NCBI RefSeq assembly: GCF_003171675.1
Contig: NZ_QFZQ01000004.1
Coordinates: 1 to 64,000 of the forward strand
Direction: 5' to 3'
From: Reichenbachiella versicolor
GTDB lineage: Bacteria > Bacteroidota > Bacteroidia > Cytophagales > Cyclobacteriaceae
DNA: 64,000 nt
Both the position numbers and the translations under genes were made by a program. This document shows positions 28,253-35,586 of this stretch, in pieces. The notes beneath the pieces were generated by a model that saw only the letters and a list, made by a program, of their open reading frames with translations, was not told the DNA's origin and did not search any database. The first letter of the stretch is position 1. Each line of letters starts with the position of its first letter.

Positions 28253-29131
28253 ATGGAAATCAGAAAATTTGTTGGCGTAGTTCCTCCTTTAGCTTTTGAG
28301 ACGCTTTGGTATCCTAAGAGATTGATGCTAATGTTCGATGAGTTAGCACTTGATTTAAATAGGGATTTAACGGGATATGAAAACTATATCCTAAAAAAAT
28401 CAGATCATGAAATTCAATGGTTAAGTGATGAAGGATTCCTAACAACCCTTTCTGGATTGTTTAAAAAAGAACGAAAAAAGCTCTTTAAAGAAGTAAGCCA
28501 CGACGGATTATGGTTGCTTCCTAACTCGATTTCCAAAGAATTCGAGAAATACTTGGACTCAGTGGCAGTCCCGGAAATAAGCTCAACTCCATTGAGATTC
28601 ACGGCTTCAGAATTAAGGAAATTAAAAAATATAGATGCTATAGCCATTTCAACACCTGAAGGCGAACAAGACATTGATGCTCCGATTACAAGATCCTCTA
28701 CAATAAGAATTACTTTATCCGAATTTCCTATGCCTGCCGACAATGTACCATGGGAAAATATTTTTGACTTTAAGTCAGACAAAGCCAATACTTCAAAGTT
28801 TATAAGATTGAAATCATGGATGAACAGAATCAGTAAAACCGGACTCAAAGAATATGAATTACAGGATGAGCTTAGAGAACTTTTATACACCTACGAGGAA
28901 GGTCTGAAACTATGCAATATGAAATCTCAAAAGGGTGCATTAGAAGTAATTCTCACAACCTCCGCTGAAGTGGCTGAGAATATATTGAGAATAAAGCCAT
29001 CTAAAGCCGTATCGTCATTATTTAGTGTTAGGGAACAAAAAATTAAATTGCTAGAAGAGGAAAAAAAACTCCTAGGTAGAGAAGTTGCTTATATCGTTAG
29101 TGCTAATAGTAAATTCACTAAAAACCGCTAA
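28253..29131 (+). CDS. Cassette 3: cytoplasmic protein of unknown function
   Basis: This 292-residue soluble protein opens M-E-I-R-K-F-V-G-V-V-P-P and has charged helices, with a Lys/Glu-rich C-terminus (about 262-285). No signal peptide, membrane segment or known catalytic motif is visible. It starts 22 nt after the right core of site 2, and its stop codon TAA is part of the left core of site 3 (CGCTAAC). I do not recognise a family. Confidence 0.65.
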   Translation: MEIRKFVGVVPPLAFETLWYPKRLMLMFDELALDLNRDLTGYENYILKKSDHEIQWLSDEGFLTTLSGLFKKERKKLFKEVSHDGLWLLPNSISKEFEKYLDSVAVPEISSTPLRFTASELRKLKNIDAIAISTPEGEQDIDAPITRSSTIRITLSEFPMPADNVPWENIFDFKSDKANTSKFIRLKSWMNRISKTGLKEYELQDELRELLYTYEEGLKLCNMKSQKGALEVILTTSAEVAENILRIKPSKAVSSLFSVREQKIKLLEEEKKLLGREVAYIVSANSKFTKNR

Positions 29132-29288
29132 CATATGCTATGAATGAATGGGGTTTTATCGGTCAGGATATTTTCGCGCGGATTGGAAAGTCCGCCACGA
29201 GTTATAAATTTAAATCAAGGCGTGTCTTATGTGCGAGACGAGAGGTTAATCCTTTCTAATCCCCACTCATCATAGCTAAGCGTTATGT
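29126..29288 (+). repeat. attC-like site 3
   Basis: This is the clearest site. The left core is CGCTAAC and the right core GCGTTATGT. The left arm GCTATGAATGAATGGGG (29137-29153) pairs with CCCCACTCATCATAGC (29261-29276) over 15 of 16 positions, with a single extra A bulged on the left arm, exactly the kind of extrahelical base used for strand choice in attC recombination. The length is 163 nt. Confidence 0.72.
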
Positions 29289-29310
29289 ACCACGATGACC
29301 ATTATGAAGA

Positions 29311-29856
29311 ATGAATAGAATGATCAAAATCTACATAGGTATAACATTGCTCCTTTTGATCGATTTAACTCTATATCTCACAATGAGCATTTCCCTTCCA
29401 GGAAGACTACTCGATCAAGGAGTATTTTGGGTATGGTTTCTTGGAACGATTTACTTGATTATTTCTCAATTCAAATTCAGATGGGCAAAGCGTTACGCAT
29501 TCTTTCTATTCGCCCTCACAATCTTAGGTCTATTCCCAATGGGAATTCCAGTTTTATCAACCATCGCTTTTGCACTAACTAATGAACCTTCAATTCAAGT
29601 GAATTCTGATTACAGGGTGTTTAAAACTGTAAAAAGCGTTATAGGAATGCCATACATATCAATAACGCAGAATTTCTGGGTATTCGAAAAGGAGGTTGGG
29701 TCAACTGAATTCCACTTCGAATTGGCGGATGAATATTTGGAGATAGAAGATGTGACTCAAGTAAACCTTCTAGAATCCACAAACAATCAAATATTAAGGT
29801 TTGAGTTTGTATTTGAAGATGGGAAGATCATTAGGAATGTTCAAAAAGGTACATAA
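29311..29856 (+). CDS. Cassette 4: small membrane protein of unknown function
   Basis: This 181-residue protein has hydrophobic segments at about residues 5-25, 32-50 and 60-85, then a soluble C-terminal half of beta-type character. No family is recognised. The start is 28 nt after the right core of site 3 and the stop TAA lies within the left core of site 4 (ACATAAC). Confidence 0.62.
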   Translation: MNRMIKIYIGITLLLLIDLTLYLTMSISLPGRLLDQGVFWVWFLGTIYLIISQFKFRWAKRYAFFLFALTILGLFPMGIPVLSTIAFALTNEPSIQVNSDYRVFKTVKSVIGMPYISITQNFWVFEKEVGSTEFHFELADEYLEIEDVTQVNLLESTNNQILRFEFVFEDGKIIRNVQKGT

Positions 29857-30060
29857 CATGCTGTGATGAAATCATGCGTAGGTAGTGCCAGACGAAAGTT
29901 TTCTGCATTCTAGCAGCCCCGCCAATTCTGCGAATTGGCCTATCAAGAAAAAGAAATGTAATAGCCCACTTCGCAGAACTGGCTATTTAGTAGACGAAAC
30001 ATTATCTTCACCAAAACGCACGAATTCATACAGGATCGCTGTATGGAATGCTAGTTAAAA
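29851..30060 (+). repeat. attC-like site 4 (degenerate)
   Basis: The left core is ACATAAC. The left arm CTGTGATGAAATCATGCG (29861-29878) pairs with CGCACGAATTCATACAG (30017-30033) at 15 of 17 positions with one extra base. Between the right arm and a weak right core (GTTAAAA at 30054) is an inserted half-hairpin, CATACAG-GATCG-CTGTATG. Two more hairpins lie inside, GCCAATTC-TGC-GAATTGGC at 29931-29949 and one at about 29961-29987. Confidence 0.5.
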
Positions 30061-30061
30061 T

Positions 30062-30076
30062 TACCAATTTTTGGTA
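30062..30076. promoter_or_regulatory. Candidate ParD operator
   Basis: TACCAA-TTT-TTGGTA is a perfect 6-bp inverted repeat 9 nt before the parD start, in the place where ParD-type antitoxins bind to repress their own operon. TATGTTTG at 30075-30082 fits the -7 consensus but is too close to the start codon to give a normal leader. Confidence 0.45.
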
Positions 30077-30085
30077 TGTTTGGAT

Positions 30086-30337
30086 ATGAGTAAGAATACA
30101 TCCATATCATTAGGAAACTATTTTGACGAATTTGTTCAAAATAGCGTCTCAGAAGGTAGGTACAAAAACGCCAGTGAGGTTATACGTGCTGGTCTAAGAT
30201 TGCTTGAAGAGGAAGAAAAGAAAGTAATTACCTTAAAGGCAGCTATCCAAAAAGGGTTGAACAGTCCGAGAGTCGAAAACTTTGATTTTGATCTACACTT
30301 AAAAAGTCTTAAAGCGGAAAGAGGTAAAAATGGCTAA
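30086..30337 (+). CDS. ParD-like ribbon-helix-helix antitoxin
   Basis: This 83-residue protein reads S-I-S-L-G-N-Y-F-D-E-F-V then G-R-Y-K-N-A-S-E-V-I-R-A-G-L-R-L-L, the standard ParD/CC2985 antitoxin pattern: an N-terminal DNA-binding ribbon-helix-helix (about 1-45) and a C-terminal toxin-binding tail. The ATG at 30086 is preferred to a TTG five codons earlier. It overlaps the toxin gene by 8 nt. Such pairs often occur in cassette arrays, where they hinder loss of DNA. Confidence 0.9.
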   Translation: MSKNTSISLGNYFDEFVQNSVSEGRYKNASEVIRAGLRLLEEEEKKVITLKAAIQKGLNSPRVENFDFDLHLKSLKAERGKNG

Positions 30338-30626
30338 ACTCACTTTGAGGCAAGAAGCCATTGACGACCTTTCTGATATTTGGAAGTACACTTATGAAAC
30401 TTGGTCTGAAAATCAAGCAGACAGGTACTATGAAGCTTTAAAATCAGCGTGCATTGAACTATCGACTAACTCAATTCTTGGAAAAGTGTATCCTGAAATT
30501 TCAACTTCCATCTTAGGGTACAATGTCAATAAGCATATCATTTTTTACCATGTCATTTCCGAGGAAGAAATTGAAGTAGTGAGAATACTGCATGAACGAA
30601 TGGATTTGAAAACACATCTGAAATAA
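30330..30626 (+). CDS. ParE/RelE-family toxin
   Basis: This 98-residue protein begins L-T-L-R-Q-E-A-I-D-D-L-S-D-I-W-K-Y-T and later has G-K-V-Y-P-E and V-V-R-I-L-H-E-R-M-D, the standard ParE pattern. ParE toxins act on DNA gyrase. The start overlaps the parD end (ATGGCTAA). It is the last gene before the repeat-rich convergent region. Confidence 0.9.
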   Translation: MAKLTLRQEAIDDLSDIWKYTYETWSENQADRYYEALKSACIELSTNSILGKVYPEISTSILGYNVNKHIIFYHVISEEEIEVVRILHERMDLKTHLK

Positions 30627-31133
30627 ATCCATATAACAAAAGATAAATAAACATTGGACTTATCCGAGATCTGAAAGTTCATTGAATTCTAGAAAGTACA
30701 CCAAGTAAAAAATAAATTTAAGAAACGGTCTTGGCTCGTAGGTCAGGGAAAGCAAGGTGCTATTCAACCATAGTTTTAAAAGGAAATCCAGTTAGATCGG
30801 TTTTTCCGTGTTGTTTTTGTACAACCAAATTTCAATTTGGTTTTTCGGTGTACAACGTTTGTACACTAAAATTTCAAAATGAAATCTCGGTGTACAAGTA
30901 CATATGACTAACCTGTGTACACCCAATTTTCAATTTGGTTTTTCGGTGTACAATAAATCACTGAAGTCCTGTAGTTTTTAGATATGTGAAATATTGAAAT
31001 TTAATCTCGAAAAGAAATAAAGTTCAGCCTTAGCAGAGAGCTTTTCTTTGCTATCATGAGTAAGACTTCTTGTATGACTATTGGAATGTGTTTGGGTATC
31101 TCAAGAGGTGTACCGTTTATTGCGAATGGAGTA
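30627..31133. other. Convergent intergenic region with TGTACA repeats
   Basis: About 500 nt lie between the converging parE and metal permease genes. The middle (30818-30952) holds the TGTACA hairpin repeat described separately. No gene is supported and no clear terminator was seen. Confidence 0.6.
30818..30952 (+). repeat. TGTACA-bounded hairpin repeat, three units
   Basis: TGTACA occurs at 30818, 30849, 30860, 30891, 30916 and 30947, that is, three pairs each with an offset of exactly 31 nt. Each unit encloses a small inverted repeat (CCAAATT-TC-AATTTGG in unit 1, ATTTC-AAAAT-GAAAT in unit 2, an imperfect CCAATT/AATTTGG in unit 3) followed by a T/C-rich TCGG. The unit 2 stem differs in sequence but still pairs. 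A worn right half-unit lies at about 30799-30814. Confidence 0.85.
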
Positions 31134-31850
31134 TCAAAACCCGAAAATTGAGTTGTAGGTCCAAAATATTCCAAGAAGTATAGAGGTAGCTCCAGCTATA
31201 CCATTCATCCATTTGAATATTGATAAGTTCTTTTCGATAAATCGGCTTAGGACTGCTAACAAGGAGTAACTGTATACGCCCATCGCTACAATTATTCCAA
31301 TTGATTCTACAGTCAAGATCAAAATTGAATCTATTAAAGTGTCAGCGCTTAAGATTAAAGCTGAGGTTAGGACACCTCCTGTACCAGATAGACCATATAG
31401 CATACCGATCCAAAATGAACGATTCATAGGGTTCATGGCGATTTCTTCACCAGACTTGCCATGTAGGTGAATAGGGTTAAACTCCTCATGATCATGCTCC
31501 TCGATTTTTTTATGGTCTTGCATCATGGCATTGATCTTATGGTTTCGTCGTATAGCAGTGACACCTAGCCATATCATGATTGGTCCAACAGCTACTTCTG
31601 CATAGAATGAAATATTATCAATCAGTATGCTAGCCATCGACTTGAAGACTAAAGCAAGTCCTCCAAAAAGTAAGAGTGTTACTGAATGTCCGAGAGCCCA
31701 TTGAGAGGCTTTTAAAACTGTCAAGAAAGAGGTCTTCTCCTTTTTGATAGCATTCTCAGTAGCCAAAACTGAAACGGCCGTCACATGATCAGGTTCGAAA
31801 GAATGTAAAATGCCAGCCATTAGTGGCCTTACCAAATTAGTAATCGTCAT
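31134..31850 (-). CDS. NiCoT-like permease, probably for cobalt
   Basis: This 238-residue protein has about six membrane segments. The first carries H16-S-F-E-P-D21-H22, which fits the H-x4-D-H signature of nickel/cobalt transporters (NiCoT). The following loop has A-L-G-H-S, and a His/Asp/Glu-rich cytoplasmic loop lies at about residues 112-130 (E-E-H-D-H-E-E, H-L-H-G). It is the last gene of the corrin operon and overlaps cbiD by 4 nt, so cobalt is the likely cargo. It also resembles UreH/TauE-like permeases, so the metal is inferred. Confidence 0.72.
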   Translation of the reverse strand: MTITNLVRPLMAGILHSFEPDHVTAVSVLATENAIKKEKTSFLTVLKASQWALGHSVTLLLFGGLALVFKSMASILIDNISFYAEVAVGPIMIWLGVTAIRRNHKINAMMQDHKKIEEHDHEEFNPIHLHGKSGEEIAMNPMNRSFWIGMLYGLSGTGGVLTSALILSADTLIDSILILTVESIGIIVAMGVYSYSLLAVLSRFIEKNLSIFKWMNGIAGATSILLGIFWTYNSIFGF

Positions 31851-32944
31851 GCTTTTTTCTCGTATTTAATGAACTTTCCCTCTTTATTGATAAGGTATAT
31901 GTCAAGTAATATCTTTCGATTGAACACCTTACGAGATGTCTCTATACAATGTTTGAGTAAGGTTTGATAGAATATTTCATTTTGCTGATAGGCAAATACC
32001 TCAACTAATCGACCAGCCATGTTCAAAGACTTGATTTGTTCTTGAATGTCCAAGCTATAACCAGCGTCCGCAGCTAATTCGGCTATGAAATTCTTGTTCC
32101 AACTAGAGACACAGCTATGTGTGTCTGTGGTACCGAATGCAAGTTTAACAGCTTTGCCAAGCATAATACCTATTGACACTTTTCTGATAGGAGAGATTTG
32201 AATTTTTTTGAGTGTCTCACCGATCCAATTTCCATAATGGATGAAAGCTTGCTCAGCTAGATTGGGAAACAAACTGCGTAAATACTTTTCACTGCGAGCA
32301 CCCGAATTGATAACTAGTTCGTCAATACCATTTGCAACAGCTACATCTATTCCTTGTTCAATACTAGCGATATATGAAGAGGCAGAATAGGGTTTGACTA
32401 TACCAGTAGTACCTAAAATAGATAGTCCATTCATGATACCTACTCTTTCGTTGAGCGTTTTTTTGGCTATTTTTTCACCGTCGATCACAAAAACTGTAGC
32501 CTCAATGCCGCAATCCAAATCATAGTCGTGCAATAATTTTTGAATGGCGTTTGATATCATTTTTCGAGGGACAGGATTAATAGCAGGCTCGCCTACTGCA
32601 AGCTCTAGTCCGGGAAGAGTGACAGTTCCAACGCCTTCGCCACCTACCAGTTTGATATCTTTGTCTTGCGTCAAGCGAATTTCACACCCTATTTCAGCAC
32701 CATTAGTCACGTCAGGATCATCACCAGCATCTTTGATTACCGAGCATTTAGCCCAGCTTTCGGTGAACTCATATTGGTAGATGTTTATATCTAGTGTTTT
32801 ATCTATAGGAAGGTGAACAGTCACCTTTTCTTGTGCCTTTTGGTGGATAATACTTAATAATGCTGCTTTCGCTGCTGCAGTGGCGGATGTTCCAGTCGTA
32901 AACCCATCCTTTAGCGGTCTATTTGGTACTGGTCGCAAACTCAT
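31847..32944 (-). CDS. cbiD: Cobalt-precorrin-5B C1-methyltransferase
   Basis: This 365-residue cytoplasmic protein has the CbiD signature G-F-T-T-G-T-S-A-T-A-A-A-K-A at about residues 14-27 and the conserved G-x-G-V-G-T-V-T-x-P-G-L at about 99-110. CbiD adds the C1 methyl group in the oxygen-independent pathway. It overlaps cbiJ (upstream) and the permease (downstream) by 4 nt each, which implies translational coupling. Confidence 0.95.
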   Translation of the reverse strand: MSLRPVPNRPLKDGFTTGTSATAAAKAALLSIIHQKAQEKVTVHLPIDKTLDINIYQYEFTESWAKCSVIKDAGDDPDVTNGAEIGCEIRLTQDKDIKLVGGEGVGTVTLPGLELAVGEPAINPVPRKMISNAIQKLLHDYDLDCGIEATVFVIDGEKIAKKTLNERVGIMNGLSILGTTGIVKPYSASSYIASIEQGIDVAVANGIDELVINSGARSEKYLRSLFPNLAEQAFIHYGNWIGETLKKIQISPIRKVSIGIMLGKAVKLAFGTTDTHSCVSSWNKNFIAELAADAGYSLDIQEQIKSLNMAGRLVEVFAYQQNEIFYQTLLKHCIETSRKVFNRKILLDIYLINKEGKFIKYEKKA

Positions 32945-33714
32945 GTTTTTGATAGAGATTGAACTGAAACATGATTTTTAATTAACAGATGTAATTCATT
33001 CGTGCTTTTGGCTAAAATGAAACTTGTGGGTAGAAGTGGTTTAGAGATGATGAGAATCGGTACATTACATGCTATAGCTGCTTCTATTTTCGTAGACAAA
33101 CCGCCACTTTCTCCACTTTCCTTGGTCAGGATAATACCAATGTTATGTTGGCGAATAGTGTTGATCTCATTTACTAATGCCCCGTTTGGAAGCCCCAGAA
33201 TTAACTGTTCAAAGGGGAAGTCGTTGGAAGCTGCAAGTAGTTTTGATTCTTCTCTATCTAAAATTCTGAAGTAGCATCTAGTCTTCTTCCAATAAGCTTT
33301 AAGTTTTGAAATAGACTGTACGCCTGTTAAGGCCAACAAGGTTGGTTGATTGAATTGAGCTAGTTTAGATAGTGCTTTTGTATAGTTATCTATATAGTGT
33401 ACTAGGGGATGAATAGTGCGTGTAGGGTAGATTCTTTCCATTCTGATGACGTCAATATTTAATCGTGAAGCTACAGCATGAATGGTGTCATGTAATCGTG
33501 AAGCAAATGGATGAGCACAATTGACAATCAAACGGATGTTTTGTTCCTGTATAAGGTCAGTCATACTTTGCTGATCCAGTGCTCCATAGCGATAGTTAAT
33601 ATCCTCTGATACTGATACCTTGGTTTTGGTAGAGTATACAAAAGAGCACCGAAGCGCTGTCAGCACTTTGATGGCTTGCTTTCCTTCTGTCGTACCTCCA
33701 AAGAGTAGTATCAT
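32941..33714 (-). CDS. cbiJ: Cobalt-precorrin-6A reductase
   Basis: This 257-residue protein begins I-L-L-F-G-G-T-T-E-G, the CbiJ/CobK nucleotide-binding start, and later has V-N-C-A-H-P-F-A and L-T-K-E-S-G-E-S-G-G, both family-typical. It reduces the corrin ring with NAD(P)H. It lies 30 nt after the cbiG-cbiF fusion and overlaps cbiD by 4 nt. Confidence 0.93.
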   Translation of the reverse strand: MILLFGGTTEGKQAIKVLTALRCSFVYSTKTKVSVSEDINYRYGALDQQSMTDLIQEQNIRLIVNCAHPFASRLHDTIHAVASRLNIDVIRMERIYPTRTIHPLVHYIDNYTKALSKLAQFNQPTLLALTGVQSISKLKAYWKKTRCYFRILDREESKLLAASNDFPFEQLILGLPNGALVNEINTIRQHNIGIILTKESGESGGLSTKIEAAIACNVPILIISKPLLPTSFILAKSTNELHLLIKNHVSVQSLSKT

Positions 33715-33744
33715 TTTTGTATTGGGATTTGGATAATATTCTTT

Positions 33745-35586
33745 CTATTCTTTAACTACGAATTTCTTATTTGTTCTGAAAATGTGCTTCCATTCAGGAC
33801 TATAGAGTTGAGATCGGTTTTTTCTAGCCCCGATCGCATGTCCCACGATGATAAGAACAGTTCTAGTTTTTTTACTGTCTTTGACGATTTTGGCAAGGTT
33901 TTCTAGTTTACCCTGATAGATGGCTTCGTCTTTCCAAGTCAATCTATACATGACTGCTACTGGCGTATCCTTATCGAAATGCTCTAGCAATTGATTTTGA
34001 ACCTTTTCTGCGATACCAGCACTGAGGTAGATGCACATCGTAGCATTGGTCTTAGCGAAGTTCGAAATGCTTTCGTTATTGGGCATTGGAGTTTTTCCTT
34101 CTCCTCTTGTCAGCACAATTGATTGTACTACCTCTGGAATGGTAAATTCAGACCTTAGTGCTGCTGCTCCTGCACTGAATGCGGATAAACCAGGAACAAT
34201 GAAATAGTCCATTCCTAGCTCGTCGAAAATGGTCATTTGTTCCTGAATGGCACCATAGAGAGAAGGGTCGCCTGAATGCAGTCTTACGATAAAAGCACCT
34301 TTTTGATACTGTTCTTGCATCAGATTGACCTGTTCTTCAAGAGTCATCATTGCAGAGTTCCTTACGACCGCACCCTCTTTGCACCAGCTGGTCATTTCTT
34401 CAGGAATCAGACTGCCTGCATAGAGTACACAGTCAGCTTCTTCCAAGTACTTTTTCCCTTTTAGAGTGATCAACTCTTCATCGCCAGGACCAGCACCTAC
34501 GATAGCAATACTGGCCTTGCGTTCCATAGAAGTATCCAGTGCAATGGCGTAAGTATATTTATCATCATTGCTTAGATGGATTTTTTGTTTTTCTACCAAT
34601 AGGTTTTTGTTTCCAGAAAGCAATAGTGCTGATGACTCAGATACGCCATCAACTCCTATTTTACTTTGTACTACTTCACTTGGGTTTGGAACAGAAACAG
34701 TATCGATTTGCTCTGAAGTAAAAGTTTCGAAAGCAATATTCTTAAGCTTACTGAATTCCAAGTAAGCATCTTGTTCTGCTTTTATGTCAATGGAACCAAA
34801 GTTTTTGACAGCATCGAAGGATAGACCTTGCGAGATAAGTTCACTTTCCAAAGACTCTATGAAAAGTGAGTAGTTTAGTGTCTTAGAACATCCTGAACCT
34901 ATTGATAGTACTTTAGGGATGAAATGGATAGTTGGCTTTGAAAAAGTTGGGAGTTTGAAACTAACTGAAATAACCAGCTCGAATAGATCTTCATTTAGAC
35001 CTTTATCTGAATAAAACACTTCTACAAAACTTGGAATTTCCTTTTCTAGATAAGAAGTTCCTTTGTCCTTGATTTCAAGCACTAGCGCTGTAGGTTTCTT
35101 ATTGACGAACAAAGCCATGATTTCATTCATAGGTACAGATGTTTTGGTCTTCCATCCGTATTTCTCACCTATGGTATCTAATGCCCAAAGTCTTTGAATA
35201 TCGCTGGCTGTGGAAATAATAGCTTTACCGCCCAATATTTGTGCAACCTTCAGTGCAAAATCATTGGCACCTCCTTGATGACCACTCAGAACAGATTGTA
35301 CATGAATGCCTTGATCATCCGTACAGATGACCGCAGGATCATTTTGTTTGTCTCGTAAGTAAGGGGCAATGCTACGAACACAAATGCCGAGTGCACTGAC
35401 AAAGCAAATCCCATCTAGTTTTGAAAAGTTTTTAGCTAGATACTCGGAGATAGACTCTACAGTGGATACCGTGTCGATGTCGCTTTGTCGAGTAGTAACC
35501 ACAAGTGATTTGGGAAATTGTTTTTGTATAGTCACCGCTTGATTGATCCCTTGATCAGTGACTGCTATGATTACTATCTTTTTCAT
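33745..35586 (-). CDS. cbiG/cbiF: CbiG-CbiF fusion: cobalt-precorrin-5A hydrolase / cobalt-precorrin-4 C11-methyltransferase
   Basis: This 613-residue protein is a fusion. Residues about 1-325 are CbiG, with an N-terminal region containing S-A-L-G-I-C-V-R-S and L-S-G-H-Q-G-G-A-N, and a C-terminal domain with L-S-I-G-S-G-C-S-K. Residues about 355-610 are CbiF/CobM, with V-G-A-G-P-G-D-E-E-L, Y-A-G-S-L-I and L-H-S-G-D-P-S-L-Y-G-A. The two halves act on consecutive steps, C11 methylation then opening of the ring-A lactone with loss of acetaldehyde, so the fusion may pass the product along. It overlaps the CbiET gene by 4 nt. Confidence 0.93.
   Translation of the reverse strand: MKKIVIIAVTDQGINQAVTIQKQFPKSLVVTTRQSDIDTVSTVESISEYLAKNFSKLDGICFVSALGICVRSIAPYLRDKQNDPAVICTDDQGIHVQSVLSGHQGGANDFALKVAQILGGKAIISTASDIQRLWALDTIGEKYGWKTKTSVPMNEIMALFVNKKPTALVLEIKDKGTSYLEKEIPSFVEVFYSDKGLNEDLFELVISVSFKLPTFSKPTIHFIPKVLSIGSGCSKTLNYSLFIESLESELISQGLSFDAVKNFGSIDIKAEQDAYLEFSKLKNIAFETFTSEQIDTVSVPNPSEVVQSKIGVDGVSESSALLLSGNKNLLVEKQKIHLSNDDKYTYAIALDTSMERKASIAIVGAGPGDEELITLKGKKYLEEADCVLYAGSLIPEEMTSWCKEGAVVRNSAMMTLEEQVNLMQEQYQKGAFIVRLHSGDPSLYGAIQEQMTIFDELGMDYFIVPGLSAFSAGAAALRSEFTIPEVVQSIVLTRGEGKTPMPNNESISNFAKTNATMCIYLSAGIAEKVQNQLLEHFDKDTPVAVMYRLTWKDEAIYQGKLENLAKIVKDSKKTRTVLIIVGHAIGARKNRSQLYSPEWKHIFRTNKKFVVKE

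Noticed and set aside
30075-30082. TATGTTTG as the parD promoter
   Set aside because: It fits the -7 consensus, but the start point would fall inside the parD start codon region, which is only possible for a leaderless message, and no -33 element is seen.
25703-31130. Genomic island bounded by a duplicated tRNA-Cys 3' end
   Set aside because: No second copy of the tRNA 3' part (GGTTCGAATCCGCTCGGGAC) was seen before 31130, so no att repeat can be shown.
31056-31151. 31-codon plus-strand reading frame (M-S-K-T-S-C-M-T-I-G)
   Set aside because: Very short, runs into the end of the opposing permease gene, and has no signal, motif or context to support it.
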